A stretch of 64,000 bases of DNA, taken from positions 1 through 64,000 of the forward strand of contig NZ_SGIS01000029.1 in the NCBI RefSeq assembly GCF_004208535.1, given 5' to 3'. Shown here in pieces: positions 7,273 to 15,786 of this stretch. Below the pieces are notes generated by a model. The model searched no databases. It saw nothing but the letters and a program-made list of their open reading frames with translations, and was not told the DNA's origin. The number at the start of each line of letters is the position of its first letter. Position 1 is the first letter of the stretch. This DNA comes from Sphingomonas populi (GTDB taxonomy: Bacteria; Pseudomonadota; Alphaproteobacteria; Sphingomonadales; Sphingomonadaceae). Both the position numbers and the translations under genes were made by a program.

Positions 7273-8526
7273 ATGATGAGGTATCAGAAGGATAGAAACG
7301 GAGCAATAGACAGCGATTCGGAGGCTCCAGATGGCTATCTGATAGCCGACTCGCCGCCTTCTGCGGTGAGGTCCACGGGCAACCAAATCGTCCGACTCGA
7401 CGGCAACATCGCTCGTCGCCGACCCCCGAAAAATCCGATGATCTACTGGGACACGGACCTTCCCGGATTCGGGCTGCGGTGTCGAACCACCGGACGGAAA
7501 ACTTGGGTATTACAGCATCGAGAACGGGGCAATGCCAGGTTCGAAACGTTGGGGTCGACAGCCACGATGGATGTCCGGCAAGCCCGTCGCGAAGCCCTCA
7601 AAATTCTTCGATCGGCCGCACTCGACGGACTGCCCCAAAAGCCCGCCGCGAAGCCCAGCGTCGGGCTGACGTTCGAGCAGTTTTTTCCGGAATTCATGGA
7701 GTGCGTGGCGGGCTGGAAGGCCAGTACCGCGACCCGAAACGCATCGGCTATCAAGGCGCATATTCTGCCCGCTTTCGGTTCGCTTCCGGTTGCGCAAATG
7801 AGCCGAGCCGACATCGTAAAATGGCGCGACGCGATGGGTCAGAAGCCTGCCGCATTCAACCGGTCAGTGCCGGTGCTGGCGTCCATCTTCAAGATGGCAG
7901 AAACGCTCGGCTACCGGCCGGGCGGCTCCAATCCCTGCAAGGGCATTGCCCGCTACAAGCGCAAGCTCCCGGAGCGCTATCTCAGCGGATCGGAGTATCG
8001 CGCATTGGCTTCAGTGTTGAAGGCGGCAGAGGCCGAGCTGCCGGGGGCGGTGACCATCATCCGGCTGTTGATCTACACGGGCGCACGGCGGCAGGAGATC
8101 GCGGGTTTGCGATGGGAGTGGATCAAGCCGCCGCGTATTTTCCTGCCCGACAGCAAGACCGGCGCGAAAGTGATCTATCTCAACGCACCGGCCCGCAAGA
8201 TCCTCGACGGCCTTCGCGGCGAACAGATCTCGGGCCTGGTTTTCCCCGGCGGGCGGAATTTGAGTGTCCCGCTCAACCCGGACCCCGCATGGTTCAAGCT
8301 TCGCGCGCGCGCCGGATTGATGGACGTGCGGTTGCATGATCTGCGACACAGTTTCGCGTCGCTTGCGATCCGGGATGGCGTGTCCCTCTCGGTGGTCGGC
8401 AAGCTCCTTGGCCACGCCCTTCCTGAATCCACCGCGCGCTACGCCCATCTGGCGGATGACGTGGTGTCCGAGTCCGCAGCGCGGGTGTGCGCGTCGATTG
8501 CCGACAAGATGGAGCCAGCGTTGTGA
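7273..8526 (+). CDS. Tyrosine recombinase/integrase 1
   Basis: A phage/ICE-type tyrosine integrase of 417 residues. It has an N-terminal arm-binding region with GFGLRCRTTGRKTWVLQ-type strands, a central SAM-like core-binding domain (about 130-230), and a catalytic domain. Active-site residues are visible: Arg in GARRQEIAGLRW, the HDLRHSFASLA box (His-x-x-Arg), the LLGH box, and the terminal Tyr in STARYAHL. All are intact. The gene is coupled to a second integrase by a GTGA overlap. The imperfect repeat just upstream and a palindrome within its 5' coding end suggest it mobilises the nested island to its right. Confidence 0.92.
   Translation: MMRYQKDRNGAIDSDSEAPDGYLIADSPPSAVRSTGNQIVRLDGNIARRRPPKNPMIYWDTDLPGFGLRCRTTGRKTWVLQHRERGNARFETLGSTATMDVRQARREALKILRSAALDGLPQKPAAKPSVGLTFEQFFPEFMECVAGWKASTATRNASAIKAHILPAFGSLPVAQMSRADIVKWRDAMGQKPAAFNRSVPVLASIFKMAETLGYRPGGSNPCKGIARYKRKLPERYLSGSEYRALASVLKAAEAELPGAVTIIRLLIYTGARRQEIAGLRWEWIKPPRIFLPDSKTGAKVIYLNAPARKILDGLRGEQISGLVFPGGRNLSVPLNPDPAWFKLRARAGLMDVRLHDLRHSFASLAIRDGVSLSVVGKLLGHALPESTARYAHLADDVVSESAARVCASIADKMEPAL
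7330..7347 (+). repeat. 18-base palindrome-containing sequence inside int 5' end
   Basis: GATGGCTATCTGATAGCC, whose core GGCTATC-T-GATAGCC is a perfect dyad. An identical 18-mer occurs at 26932-26949 near the other end of the nested island. It lies within codons of the first integrase. It could be a binding site for an excisionase/regulator or an integrase arm site. Confidence 0.55.
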
Positions 8527-9749
8527 ACGCGCGCACGCTCAGCGATATCGTCGCTCTGGAACTCGCCACGGCAAACCTACCGGCTGCTGATGCGCGGCCC
8601 GCGCATGCCGGCCGGCTGACACAATGGGCCAGTGAGTTGCCCGGATTCGGCGTGCGTTCCTATGCGAGCGGGCGCCGGATCTATGTCGTCCAAGCACGGA
8701 TGGACGCTCGCACCCGAACCGTCACGATCGGCGATGCGCGCGTGATCTCGCGCGTACAGGCCCTCGATGTAGCGCGGCGGGTCCTTGTGCGCGCCCAGAT
8801 CGGCGAGAACCCTGCCGACACGCTTATGAGCACCCGTCGGGTCCCGCGCTTCGACGCGTTCCTCTCCGAATTCTGGGACAAGGTGTCCCCGCGCTGGAAG
8901 CCGTCGACGCTCGATCGCAACATCTACTATCGCAGGCACCTCGAACGGGGGTTCGCCCGGCGCTTCCTCGACAAGATCGAGCCTGCGGATGTTTCGCACT
9001 GGTTCGCCGGGCTCTCGGCGAGGTCGGGGCCTGCTGCGGCCAACCGCTCGCTTCAGTTGCTCGGTGAGGTGTTCAACAAAGCCGATGCGTGGGGTGTCAT
9101 CCCGGCGAATTCGAATCCCTGCACCCAGATCAGGCGCAACCCAACGCGCAAACATGAGTGTATGCTGTCCGACGCAGAGTTTTCGCGGTTCGGCTCTGCG
9201 CTGGCTGACCTACGGGTGTCGGCGCCGATGGAGGCAGATGCCATTCGGCTGATCGCGCTGACCGGGTGCCGCAAAGGCGAAATCTGCGGCCTGGACTGGA
9301 GCGAGGTGAGGGGGCGCCGCCTTCTGCTCCACGACGCGAAAACCGGGCCTCGCACGGTGTGGCTGGGGAAGGCAGCGGCTGAGCTGCTGGAGCGGATGCC
9401 CCGCCATGCGAACCTTTCTTCGGTGTTCTGGATCGCGGACAAGCCGTTGACGGTGGCGCGCCTTGACGGCGCCTTTCGGCGCGCCCGGTTGGCGGCAGGT
9501 CTGGCGCATGTCCGCATGCATGATCTTCGCCACAGCTTCGCGAGCCATGCCGCCGCCATGTCCGAGACGCTGCCGATGATCAGCAAGCTGCTGGGGCATT
9601 CGAGCGTGAAAATGACGGCACGCTACGCGCATTTGTCGGACGATGCCGCTATTGAGGATAACGAGCGTATTGGTCGATTGATCAGCAAGCTGATGGAGTT
9701 GCCTGGCGAACGAACGACACGAGATTTCCGACGATATGTCAGAGAGTAG
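8523..9749 (+). CDS. Tyrosine recombinase/integrase 2
   Basis: A second, clearly different tyrosine recombinase of about 408 residues. The GTG start at 8523 overlaps the stop of integrase 1 (GTGA). The catalytic set is complete: Arg in LTGCRKGEICGLDW, MHDLRHSFASHA, KLLGHSSVKM and Tyr in TARYAHLSDD. The N-terminal region with ELPGFGVRSYASGRRIYVVQARMD matches the DUF4102-like arm-binding module of P4-type integrases. Tandem, translationally coupled tyrosine recombinases recall multi-recombinase elements such as RIT elements, which carry three; only two are present here, and an IS5 remnant lies immediately downstream. Confidence 0.9.
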   Translation: MNARTLSDIVALELATANLPAADARPAHAGRLTQWASELPGFGVRSYASGRRIYVVQARMDARTRTVTIGDARVISRVQALDVARRVLVRAQIGENPADTLMSTRRVPRFDAFLSEFWDKVSPRWKPSTLDRNIYYRRHLERGFARRFLDKIEPADVSHWFAGLSARSGPAAANRSLQLLGEVFNKADAWGVIPANSNPCTQIRRNPTRKHECMLSDAEFSRFGSALADLRVSAPMEADAIRLIALTGCRKGEICGLDWSEVRGRRLLLHDAKTGPRTVWLGKAAAELLERMPRHANLSSVFWIADKPLTVARLDGAFRRARLAAGLAHVRMHDLRHSFASHAAAMSETLPMISKLLGHSSVKMTARYAHLSDDAAIEDNERIGRLISKLMELPGERTTRDFRRYVRE

Positions 9750-9951
9750 GGTTCGTGAAAATCCTCTTGCAAACGGGGCGAGCCATACGTTTGGGAAATT
9801 CGATTCTACCTGAATCAGCACCGCCGCTTGCGTGATTACGCACCGTTCGAGCCCGCGATCGACAGCAAGTTCCGTGGCTGCGACCGCGTGCGGATGAAAG
9901 TTGGCGATCTCGTTAGCGGTGGACATATGCAAACGCGCGCAATCGTGATGC

Positions 9952-10415
9952 GAGCCTACGGGAAAGAAAGGGGATCTTGGGCGGCTGATCGGCCGCACCA
10001 AAGGCGGCATGAACACCAAGCTTCATGCTGTCACCGATGCAAACGGGCGCCCACTCAGCTTCTTTATGACCGCTGGTCAGGTCCGCGATTATACCGGCGC
10101 GGCAGCGCTGCTGGACGACCTACCAAAGCCGCGATGGCTGCTGGGCGACCGTGGCTTTGACGCCGACCGGCTCAGGGATGCCTTGGAGGCGAAGGTATTG
10201 AACCTGCATCCCAAGTCGGAAATCTCTGCTCCAGCCCATCAAATACAACAAGCGCCGGTGCCGACACCGCAACCGCATCGAGATCATGTTCGGACGACTG
10301 AAGGACTGGCGCCGCGTCGCCACCCGCTACGACAGGTGCCCGACGGTCTTCTTCTCCGCCATCGCCCTGGCCGCCACCATTATCTTCTGGCTCTGATCAA
10401 CGAGTCCTGACCCTA
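9952..10415 (+). pseudogene. IS5-family transposase remnant
   Basis: A degenerate DDE transposase. The segment LIGRTKGGMNTKLHAVTD and LLGDRGFDADRLRDAL are the D1 and D2 regions of IS5/IS427-type transposases. The C-terminal block with the catalytic Glu region (NRIEIMFGRLKDWRRVATRYDRC) is present but in another frame. Restoring one base near 10192 and one C near 10203 would rejoin the frames, so two single-base losses break the gene. The right end (GAGTCCTGACCCTAG-like, 10402-10415) is intact, but the matching left end and the transposase N-terminus are missing. It is therefore a truncated, inactive copy. Confidence 0.75.
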
Positions 10416-10517
10416 GGTAGGCGTTGGCAGGATATAGGACGCTCCGAAAGAGCATGCCTTGTCTTGCGGGTTTCATTTCCGCGCTGCACTCTGGGATAGT
10501 CAGGGGAGACCGGAGTC

Positions 10518-12287
10518 ATGAAGCGTACAGATCCGCAGCGGGTTCTTGTCGTCCTCATCCATGGTTTTACAGGCTCGCCAGCTAGGATGGCAGCGGTTTC
10601 CGCCGAGATTTACCGGAATGCGGGGAGCGATTGGTTCGAGGTCTTTACCCCGCACTTGCCGATGTCGCGTCTCTCCACCATGTCGCCCACCCGGATCGCC
10701 TGCGATCTGGTCGAGAAAATCGACGCGCGATGGAAGGAAGCTGAACGGTCCAAGCACGCGTTTGACAGGATTCTCATCGTCGGTCACAGCGTCGGGTCGC
10801 TGATCGCGCGCAAAACCTATATCATCGCTTGCGGTAGCACCGGCGACGCGCCTTTCGAGGCCGAGGTCGTATCCACCCGGCCGCGCGACTGGGCGTCGCG
10901 GGTCGATCGCATGATCCTGCTCGCGGGCATGAATCGCGGATGGCGCGTTTCGCACCATCTCAACGTGTTCCGTGCGCTCAATTGGTGGCTGGGGAGCGTC
11001 TTCGGCCGGATCGTGGAACTCCTGACCGGCAAGTCGCTGCTGATCTTTCAGGTCCATCGTGGCGCCGCCTTCGTCACGCAGCTCCGCATCCAGTGGCTGC
11101 GGATGCGCCAGCGTGCCGCGCGGGACGATGTGGCGGGGAAATGCCTCACCGTGCAATTGCTCGGCTCGATCGACGATTACGTCTCGTCCAAGGACAATGT
11201 CGATCTGGTCGCGGGCGGGGACTTCGTCTATCTCGACGTTCCGTTTTCCGGGCACAGAAGCATTCTCGAAATGCGCGACGCGACGGTGCCGCCCGGCCAG
11301 TCGCGGACGCGTGGCGCACTGCGGAGCGAAGCCCTTGCCGCCGCCGTCACGCTCAGTCCCGAAGCGTTGCGCGCGATATCGGTGGTCCCCGACGATTCCG
11401 ACGAGATTCCCAGCCCGAATGCCGAGGTGAAGACCGTGGTCTTCGTCGTCCACGGCATTCGCGACGAGGGCTATTGGACCAGCAAGATCGCCCGCGCGAT
11501 CCGCAAGAAGATGCGCGAGGACGCCCACACGGTCGCCACGGAAACATCGACCTATGGCTATTTCCCGATGCTGCCGTTCCTCTTCTCGAAGAGCCGTCGC
11601 GAGAAGGTCGAATGGCTGATGGACAAATATGCGACCATGGTCGCGACCTATCCGAACGCGGTCCGCTTTCATTTCGTCGGGCACAGCAACGGGACCTATT
11701 GTCTGGGGGAGGCGCTGCGCCTTTATAGCTGTTGCCGGTTCGAGCGGGTCGTGCTCGCGGGCAGCGTGCTGCGAGCGCGATATGACTGGAGCAACTATCT
11801 CACCGATGGCCAGGAAGGAGGGCGATCGCATGGAGCGGTTGGCTCGGTGCTGAACTTCGTCGCGACCGCAGATTGGGTGGTCGCGATCTTTCCTAAGCTC
11901 TTTCAGGATGTGCCGATCCAGCGGCTGGGCGGGGCGGGCCACGATGGTTTCTCCGAGCAGTCGGACCGGATCACGCAGATCCGCTACGTGCGGGGATCGC
12001 ACGGCGCGGCGATCGCCGAGCCAGTCTGGCCGGCCATCGCCGAATTCGTCGCTGACGGAAGCGTCCCCAACCTCGACCCCGCGCTGGTGCGCCCATCAAG
12101 GAACCCGGTCGTGGCTTTTCTGGGGTTGATCCCCTGGCTCTGGTGGATGCTGATCGGCGGGCTTTTGGTCTTCGTCGGCTATGAGATCGCGCCGAATTCC
12201 AGCGAGCCGTTCGAGGAAGTGGTCGTTCGTATGCTCTTGCTGATGGCCTACGTTCTTGCGATTTTCCGGATCGTGACGTGGTTCTGA
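10518..12287 (+). CDS. Two-domain alpha/beta hydrolase (lipase-like) with C-terminal membrane segments
   Basis: A 589-residue protein with two consecutive alpha/beta-hydrolase-like units. Unit one has LVVLIHGFTGS at 10-20 and the nucleophile elbow GHSVGS (Ser91). Unit two restarts with VFVVHGIRDEGYW around residue 310 and has a second elbow, GHSNGT, around residue 397. The last ~70 residues contain two hydrophobic segments (PVVAFLGLIPWLWWMLIGGLL; MLLLMAYVLAIF), so the enzyme is probably membrane-tethered with the catalytic parts in the cytoplasm. Substrate is unknown; esterase or lipase activity is likely. It converges with the patatin-like gene (two-base gap), and both lie on the nested island, suggesting a joint lipid-directed function. 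Confidence 0.75.
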   Translation: MKRTDPQRVLVVLIHGFTGSPARMAAVSAEIYRNAGSDWFEVFTPHLPMSRLSTMSPTRIACDLVEKIDARWKEAERSKHAFDRILIVGHSVGSLIARKTYIIACGSTGDAPFEAEVVSTRPRDWASRVDRMILLAGMNRGWRVSHHLNVFRALNWWLGSVFGRIVELLTGKSLLIFQVHRGAAFVTQLRIQWLRMRQRAARDDVAGKCLTVQLLGSIDDYVSSKDNVDLVAGGDFVYLDVPFSGHRSILEMRDATVPPGQSRTRGALRSEALAAAVTLSPEALRAISVVPDDSDEIPSPNAEVKTVVFVVHGIRDEGYWTSKIARAIRKKMREDAHTVATETSTYGYFPMLPFLFSKSRREKVEWLMDKYATMVATYPNAVRFHFVGHSNGTYCLGEALRLYSCCRFERVVLAGSVLRARYDWSNYLTDGQEGGRSHGAVGSVLNFVATADWVVAIFPKLFQDVPIQRLGGAGHDGFSEQSDRITQIRYVRGSHGAAIAEPVWPAIAEFVADGSVPNLDPALVRPSRNPVVAFLGLIPWLWWMLIGGLLVFVGYEIAPNSSEPFEEVVVRMLLLMAYVLAIFRIVTWF

Positions 12288-12288
12288 A

Positions 12289-15156
12289 CTATATGTGCAG
12301 CGTTCTGCGGACCCAAGCCGGGAATGCCTGCCATGCGGCCCCGGATTGTACGGCGGTCCAGTCTATCGCGGTGAACATCCGCGGGTTCCAGGTCCCGGAA
12401 GTATCTGAGGGAATCGGAGCGAACAGCCTGTCGCCCATGATCTGCCCAAGCCGATAATAACTTTCCCACTGTGCCTCGTCGAACGTCTGGTCCAGCGTCG
12501 TCTGCTGGGGGAAGGGCGGGTTGCTGCGCGCATAAGCGACGAGATCCGCGGCTTCGAGGCCGCAGACCCGCGGCTTGATAACGATCAGCGTGCTGTCGGT
12601 GCGCGGGCTGAGACCGCCCGCCGGATTGTCGTACCGGATGCGGCCGATCGCGGCATAGGGTCCGAAGACCTTGGGGGTGGGGGCCGATGTGGAGGTCATG
12701 CCGAGTTCGGCGACGGTCCCGAACGCATGGCGTAGCGGCGTATCGGCGCCGAAGATCCGGTCGAGCTCCAGCGGATCATCGACGAAGCTCAAGTCTGCAT
12801 CGAAGTCGATCCGGATTCTGCGGGTCAGGGTAACGACGTCGCCAAAACTATAGTCCGGGTCCCCGCCGTTATCGCACAGGATGATAAGGCCGACGCGCCG
12901 GCGGACGAGCTCATATGCACCGGTATCCTCGAAATGGCCGCCGTCGGTCAGATACCAGCGGCCGCCATCGCTGCCGGGGAATTTGCCGGTGAGTTCGTCG
13001 AACAGCCGCCATTGAACTGCATCTCGCAGGCCCCTCCAGCCGCGTTTGCCGGGGTTCCACCAATAGCCCAGCCGGAGATTGGCGAGGCCGGCAAGCAGCG
13101 AGAGGCCGAGGCTGCCGTAATGCCCCATGCCGGTCGATGCGGCTGCGCCCGAAATTCCGACCCAGGTCGATAGCGACAGCTTCTCCGGGTGCGGGCCGGC
13201 TGGATTGACGTGCGGGATGACCTCCAGCTCGCTGTTCACGCCATTGCCGGGATAGAGAAAGCCGAAAGGAGAAACCGTGAGCGGCTTGCCCTTGCGATCC
13301 CGCTGGGTAGTGTTTGAGGAGGCGCTGGCAGTGTCGTTGATCGTCACGTTGATCAGATGCAGCGGCGCCAGCACCGTATCCGCATAATAGCGATCAAGGG
13401 CGATATCGTCGTCGATATGGTCGCGGTTTGCGGGCGTCGGCGGTGTCTTCGCCCAGCGCTTGACGTTGCTCGCGCCGAGATAGGCGCGCCGCAGGCTGGA
13501 TGCGTAGAAGTTCGCGAACGTCGAAAGGTTGAGGAAGGAAAAGGCAAAGGCGATCGCCCCGCTCATCAGCACACAGGCAATGGTCTCATAGAAGAGGCCG
13601 TAGAGACCTTGCTGCCACGGGTTTCCCTCATAGCTGCGCGATCCGATCGGGCCGCCCCACCACGCCAGCCATTGCGCCACGGTCGCCCAGAAAATCCCGA
13701 CTGCCGCTGCGAGCAGGAGGCCCAGAAGCAGCGCGAGGACCCGCCCGAATTTCGCGAGCAACCTGCCGAGCGACGTGCCTGGCTTGGCCGAGCCGGTGAC
13801 CTGTGCGACCGCCTTGCGGATCGCCGGTATGCTCGCGATGAGCAGTGCCGTGACCTTCGCGACCGAACCGAACTCCCCGCCACGCACGTAGATCGTCTGG
13901 GCGATGCTGTCGAAGAGCGCCAGCGCGCCGATGAACAACCCGGCCGAAAGGCACCAGGTCGACCAGTTGGTGAGGCGGTAGCGTACCCGATCTTCCTGCA
14001 CGCGCGGCGACGCCGGGTCGGGGGCGGCCATCAGGTCCACGCTTTTATGAGTCTCCGCGTCGGTCTTCATCGCATCCAGCACCTCAGCCGCGATACAGGC
14101 ACCGAGCGCCAGGATCGCGACCGACAAGGCGATCCACGCTGCCTCCGCCGTGCGCGCGATGGAAATCCGAGTGGCTTGGGTGAAGAACGCGGAATCGTGA
14201 TCGTTCTTGATAAAGGGCGCTTGAAGATGCGGGCCGATCAGGATTGTGATTGCCGCGACGATTACCAGTAGACCGAGCCACAGGCCTGGCCCGCCGAGCA
14301 GGCGCTGGACGCGGCTCTTGGGCGTGGACTGGCTGCCTCTCGTTAGGAAATAGGCGCCGAAAAAGGCGGCTGCGATATAAATGAACGCCATGGCGATCGG
14401 GCAGAGCCAACTCGCGATGAACCAGTGCGAGACCTTGTAGCCGCGCATCCACAGGCTCGGCCAGAACAACTCCGGTAGGCCTTTGCCGGCCCAATCGGCC
14501 TCGATATCCAGGTTGTCGTTGGTCAGCCACAGAAGTTGCGGCAGCTTCAGCAGCAGGAAGAAAGCGAGCAGGGTGACGCCGAGCACCAGATGGACCGCGA
14601 GCCAGCTTCGCGTTGCGATCACCGCGAGGCGGATGGCGTCGCCGACCTGACCCGGCAGCAGATGTCGGCCGCTCTGCCGGAGATGATCGAGCGCCCTTTC
14701 CCCATCCGTGCCGCACAGCGGGTCTCCTGTGCCGCCCGTGCATACCTCGCCGGTCTGTTCCTCGACGTCGCCGCGCCATTCGGACGGGACGTAGCGGCTG
14801 CAGAAAAACGACGCGATATAGCTTCCGCCGGAGACCGACGAGATATAATCGACATATTTTATCAGCCCGGCCCGGCTCATCGCGCGCAGGATGCCGAGCG
14901 AGATCGTCGCACTGCGGATACCGCCGCCGGAGAGCGCGATGCCGACGGTGTCGCTCGGTCCACGCGGGCCGTGTTCGCCACTGGGGAAACGTTCCGCGCC
15001 GAGCGCGGTCCGTCGGGCGCGCAGCCTGTTCAGTTCTTGTGCCAAGACCCGCGCCTGCGGCGTTTGCGCATCGACGCCGGAGGCGATGTCGCTCGCAGCT
15101 TTCCGCGGCTCGAGTTTGACGGTTGCGAACGGGTCGTCCTTTGGCGGGAGGCTCAT
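12289..15156 (-). CDS. Patatin-like phospholipase with multiple transmembrane segments
   Basis: A 955-residue patatin-family acyl hydrolase. The oxyanion-hole motif SGGGIRSATISLG is at residues 76-88, the nucleophile elbow SSVSGGS has Ser109, and the catalytic Asp is in LTDGGHFEDTGAYE in the C-terminal part, giving a complete Ser-Asp dyad. Between them lie about 450 residues with several hydrophobic helices (for example AVHLVLGVTLLAFFLLLKL and LWLGLLVIVAAITILIG), so it is an integral inner-membrane phospholipase. The ATG overlaps the stop of the upstream gene (ATGA). It forms an operon with two exported proteins upstream. A role in membrane lipid turnover or as a membrane-damaging effector is inference. 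Confidence 0.85.
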   Translation of the reverse strand: MSLPPKDDPFATVKLEPRKAASDIASGVDAQTPQARVLAQELNRLRARRTALGAERFPSGEHGPRGPSDTVGIALSGGGIRSATISLGILRAMSRAGLIKYVDYISSVSGGSYIASFFCSRYVPSEWRGDVEEQTGEVCTGGTGDPLCGTDGERALDHLRQSGRHLLPGQVGDAIRLAVIATRSWLAVHLVLGVTLLAFFLLLKLPQLLWLTNDNLDIEADWAGKGLPELFWPSLWMRGYKVSHWFIASWLCPIAMAFIYIAAAFFGAYFLTRGSQSTPKSRVQRLLGGPGLWLGLLVIVAAITILIGPHLQAPFIKNDHDSAFFTQATRISIARTAEAAWIALSVAILALGACIAAEVLDAMKTDAETHKSVDLMAAPDPASPRVQEDRVRYRLTNWSTWCLSAGLFIGALALFDSIAQTIYVRGGEFGSVAKVTALLIASIPAIRKAVAQVTGSAKPGTSLGRLLAKFGRVLALLLGLLLAAAVGIFWATVAQWLAWWGGPIGSRSYEGNPWQQGLYGLFYETIACVLMSGAIAFAFSFLNLSTFANFYASSLRRAYLGASNVKRWAKTPPTPANRDHIDDDIALDRYYADTVLAPLHLINVTINDTASASSNTTQRDRKGKPLTVSPFGFLYPGNGVNSELEVIPHVNPAGPHPEKLSLSTWVGISGAAASTGMGHYGSLGLSLLAGLANLRLGYWWNPGKRGWRGLRDAVQWRLFDELTGKFPGSDGGRWYLTDGGHFEDTGAYELVRRRVGLIILCDNGGDPDYSFGDVVTLTRRIRIDFDADLSFVDDPLELDRIFGADTPLRHAFGTVAELGMTSTSAPTPKVFGPYAAIGRIRYDNPAGGLSPRTDSTLIVIKPRVCGLEAADLVAYARSNPPFPQQTTLDQTFDEAQWESYYRLGQIMGDRLFAPIPSDTSGTWNPRMFTAIDWTAVQSGAAWQAFPAWVRRTLHI

Positions 15157-15758
15157 GGTGCGATCTCCACGGTGTCTAGAGTGAGAGTCCCTTCGCCGCC
15201 GCGGCGCGAACAGGTCAGCAGCGCGACCTCGATATCCAGCCTGCGATCCTGCCGGAGTTTTTCGATCGTGATCGGAAGCCGCATTTCCGCTTCCTGATCG
15301 GTCTCGCCAAGATTTTCCTGCGTCCACAACGCGCCGTTGAGACGCGCCTTGATTAGGCCGTTCACCCAGCCGCGATCCCGGCTAATATGGTATCTCAGCG
15401 TCACCACCGCCCCGTCGCCGAGGGTCGCAAAGTTCGCGACCGACATCATCACCGAAAATCTGGTCGATGCCACCGACCCCGTCGTCGGCGAGGAGGGAGG
15501 GCGCGGTTTCCAACAGACAGATGTCTCGTTGGCCACCACATACGCCAGCGGCTGGGTGCCTGCCGTCAGCACAAGGCCGGTCGGAACACGTGTCGGCACC
15601 AGGCTCTTTATTGGCGCTCCGGCGAAGCTCGTCGGTTGGCCCCAGGTGATACTTGTCGGCTGCTTCGGGTTCGGGCCAGTGGCGCTGATGCCCGCCATTA
15701 CCAATACGCCCGAGGCCGCCCCTCCGGACAACAGCATCGCTTGCAGGCGGCGCGCCAT
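15153..15758 (-). CDS. Exported protein of unknown function
   Basis: A 201-residue protein. The ATG at 15758 has a GGGGAGA ribosome-binding site and starts a typical Sec signal segment (ARRLQAMLLSGGAASGVLVMAG). The mature part is rich in beta strands (VVTLRYHISRDRGWVNGLIKARLNG, RLDIEVALLTCS). I do not recognise the family. It is the middle gene of a three-gene operon, 28 bases after the lipoprotein gene and overlapping the patatin gene by four bases, so it probably acts with the phospholipase at the membrane or in the periplasm. Confidence 0.6.
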   Translation of the reverse strand: MARRLQAMLLSGGAASGVLVMAGISATGPNPKQPTSITWGQPTSFAGAPIKSLVPTRVPTGLVLTAGTQPLAYVVANETSVCWKPRPPSSPTTGSVASTRFSVMMSVANFATLGDGAVVTLRYHISRDRGWVNGLIKARLNGALWTQENLGETDQEAEMRLPITIEKLRQDRRLDIEVALLTCSRRGGEGTLTLDTVEIAP

Positions 15759-15786
15759 TCTCGTCTCCCCTCTCGTCGTGCCGGGC

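Noticed and set aside
10500..12002. A 500-residue minus-strand frame
   Set aside because: Antisense of the two-domain hydrolase gene, with no family features and Arg/Asp/His-rich composition.
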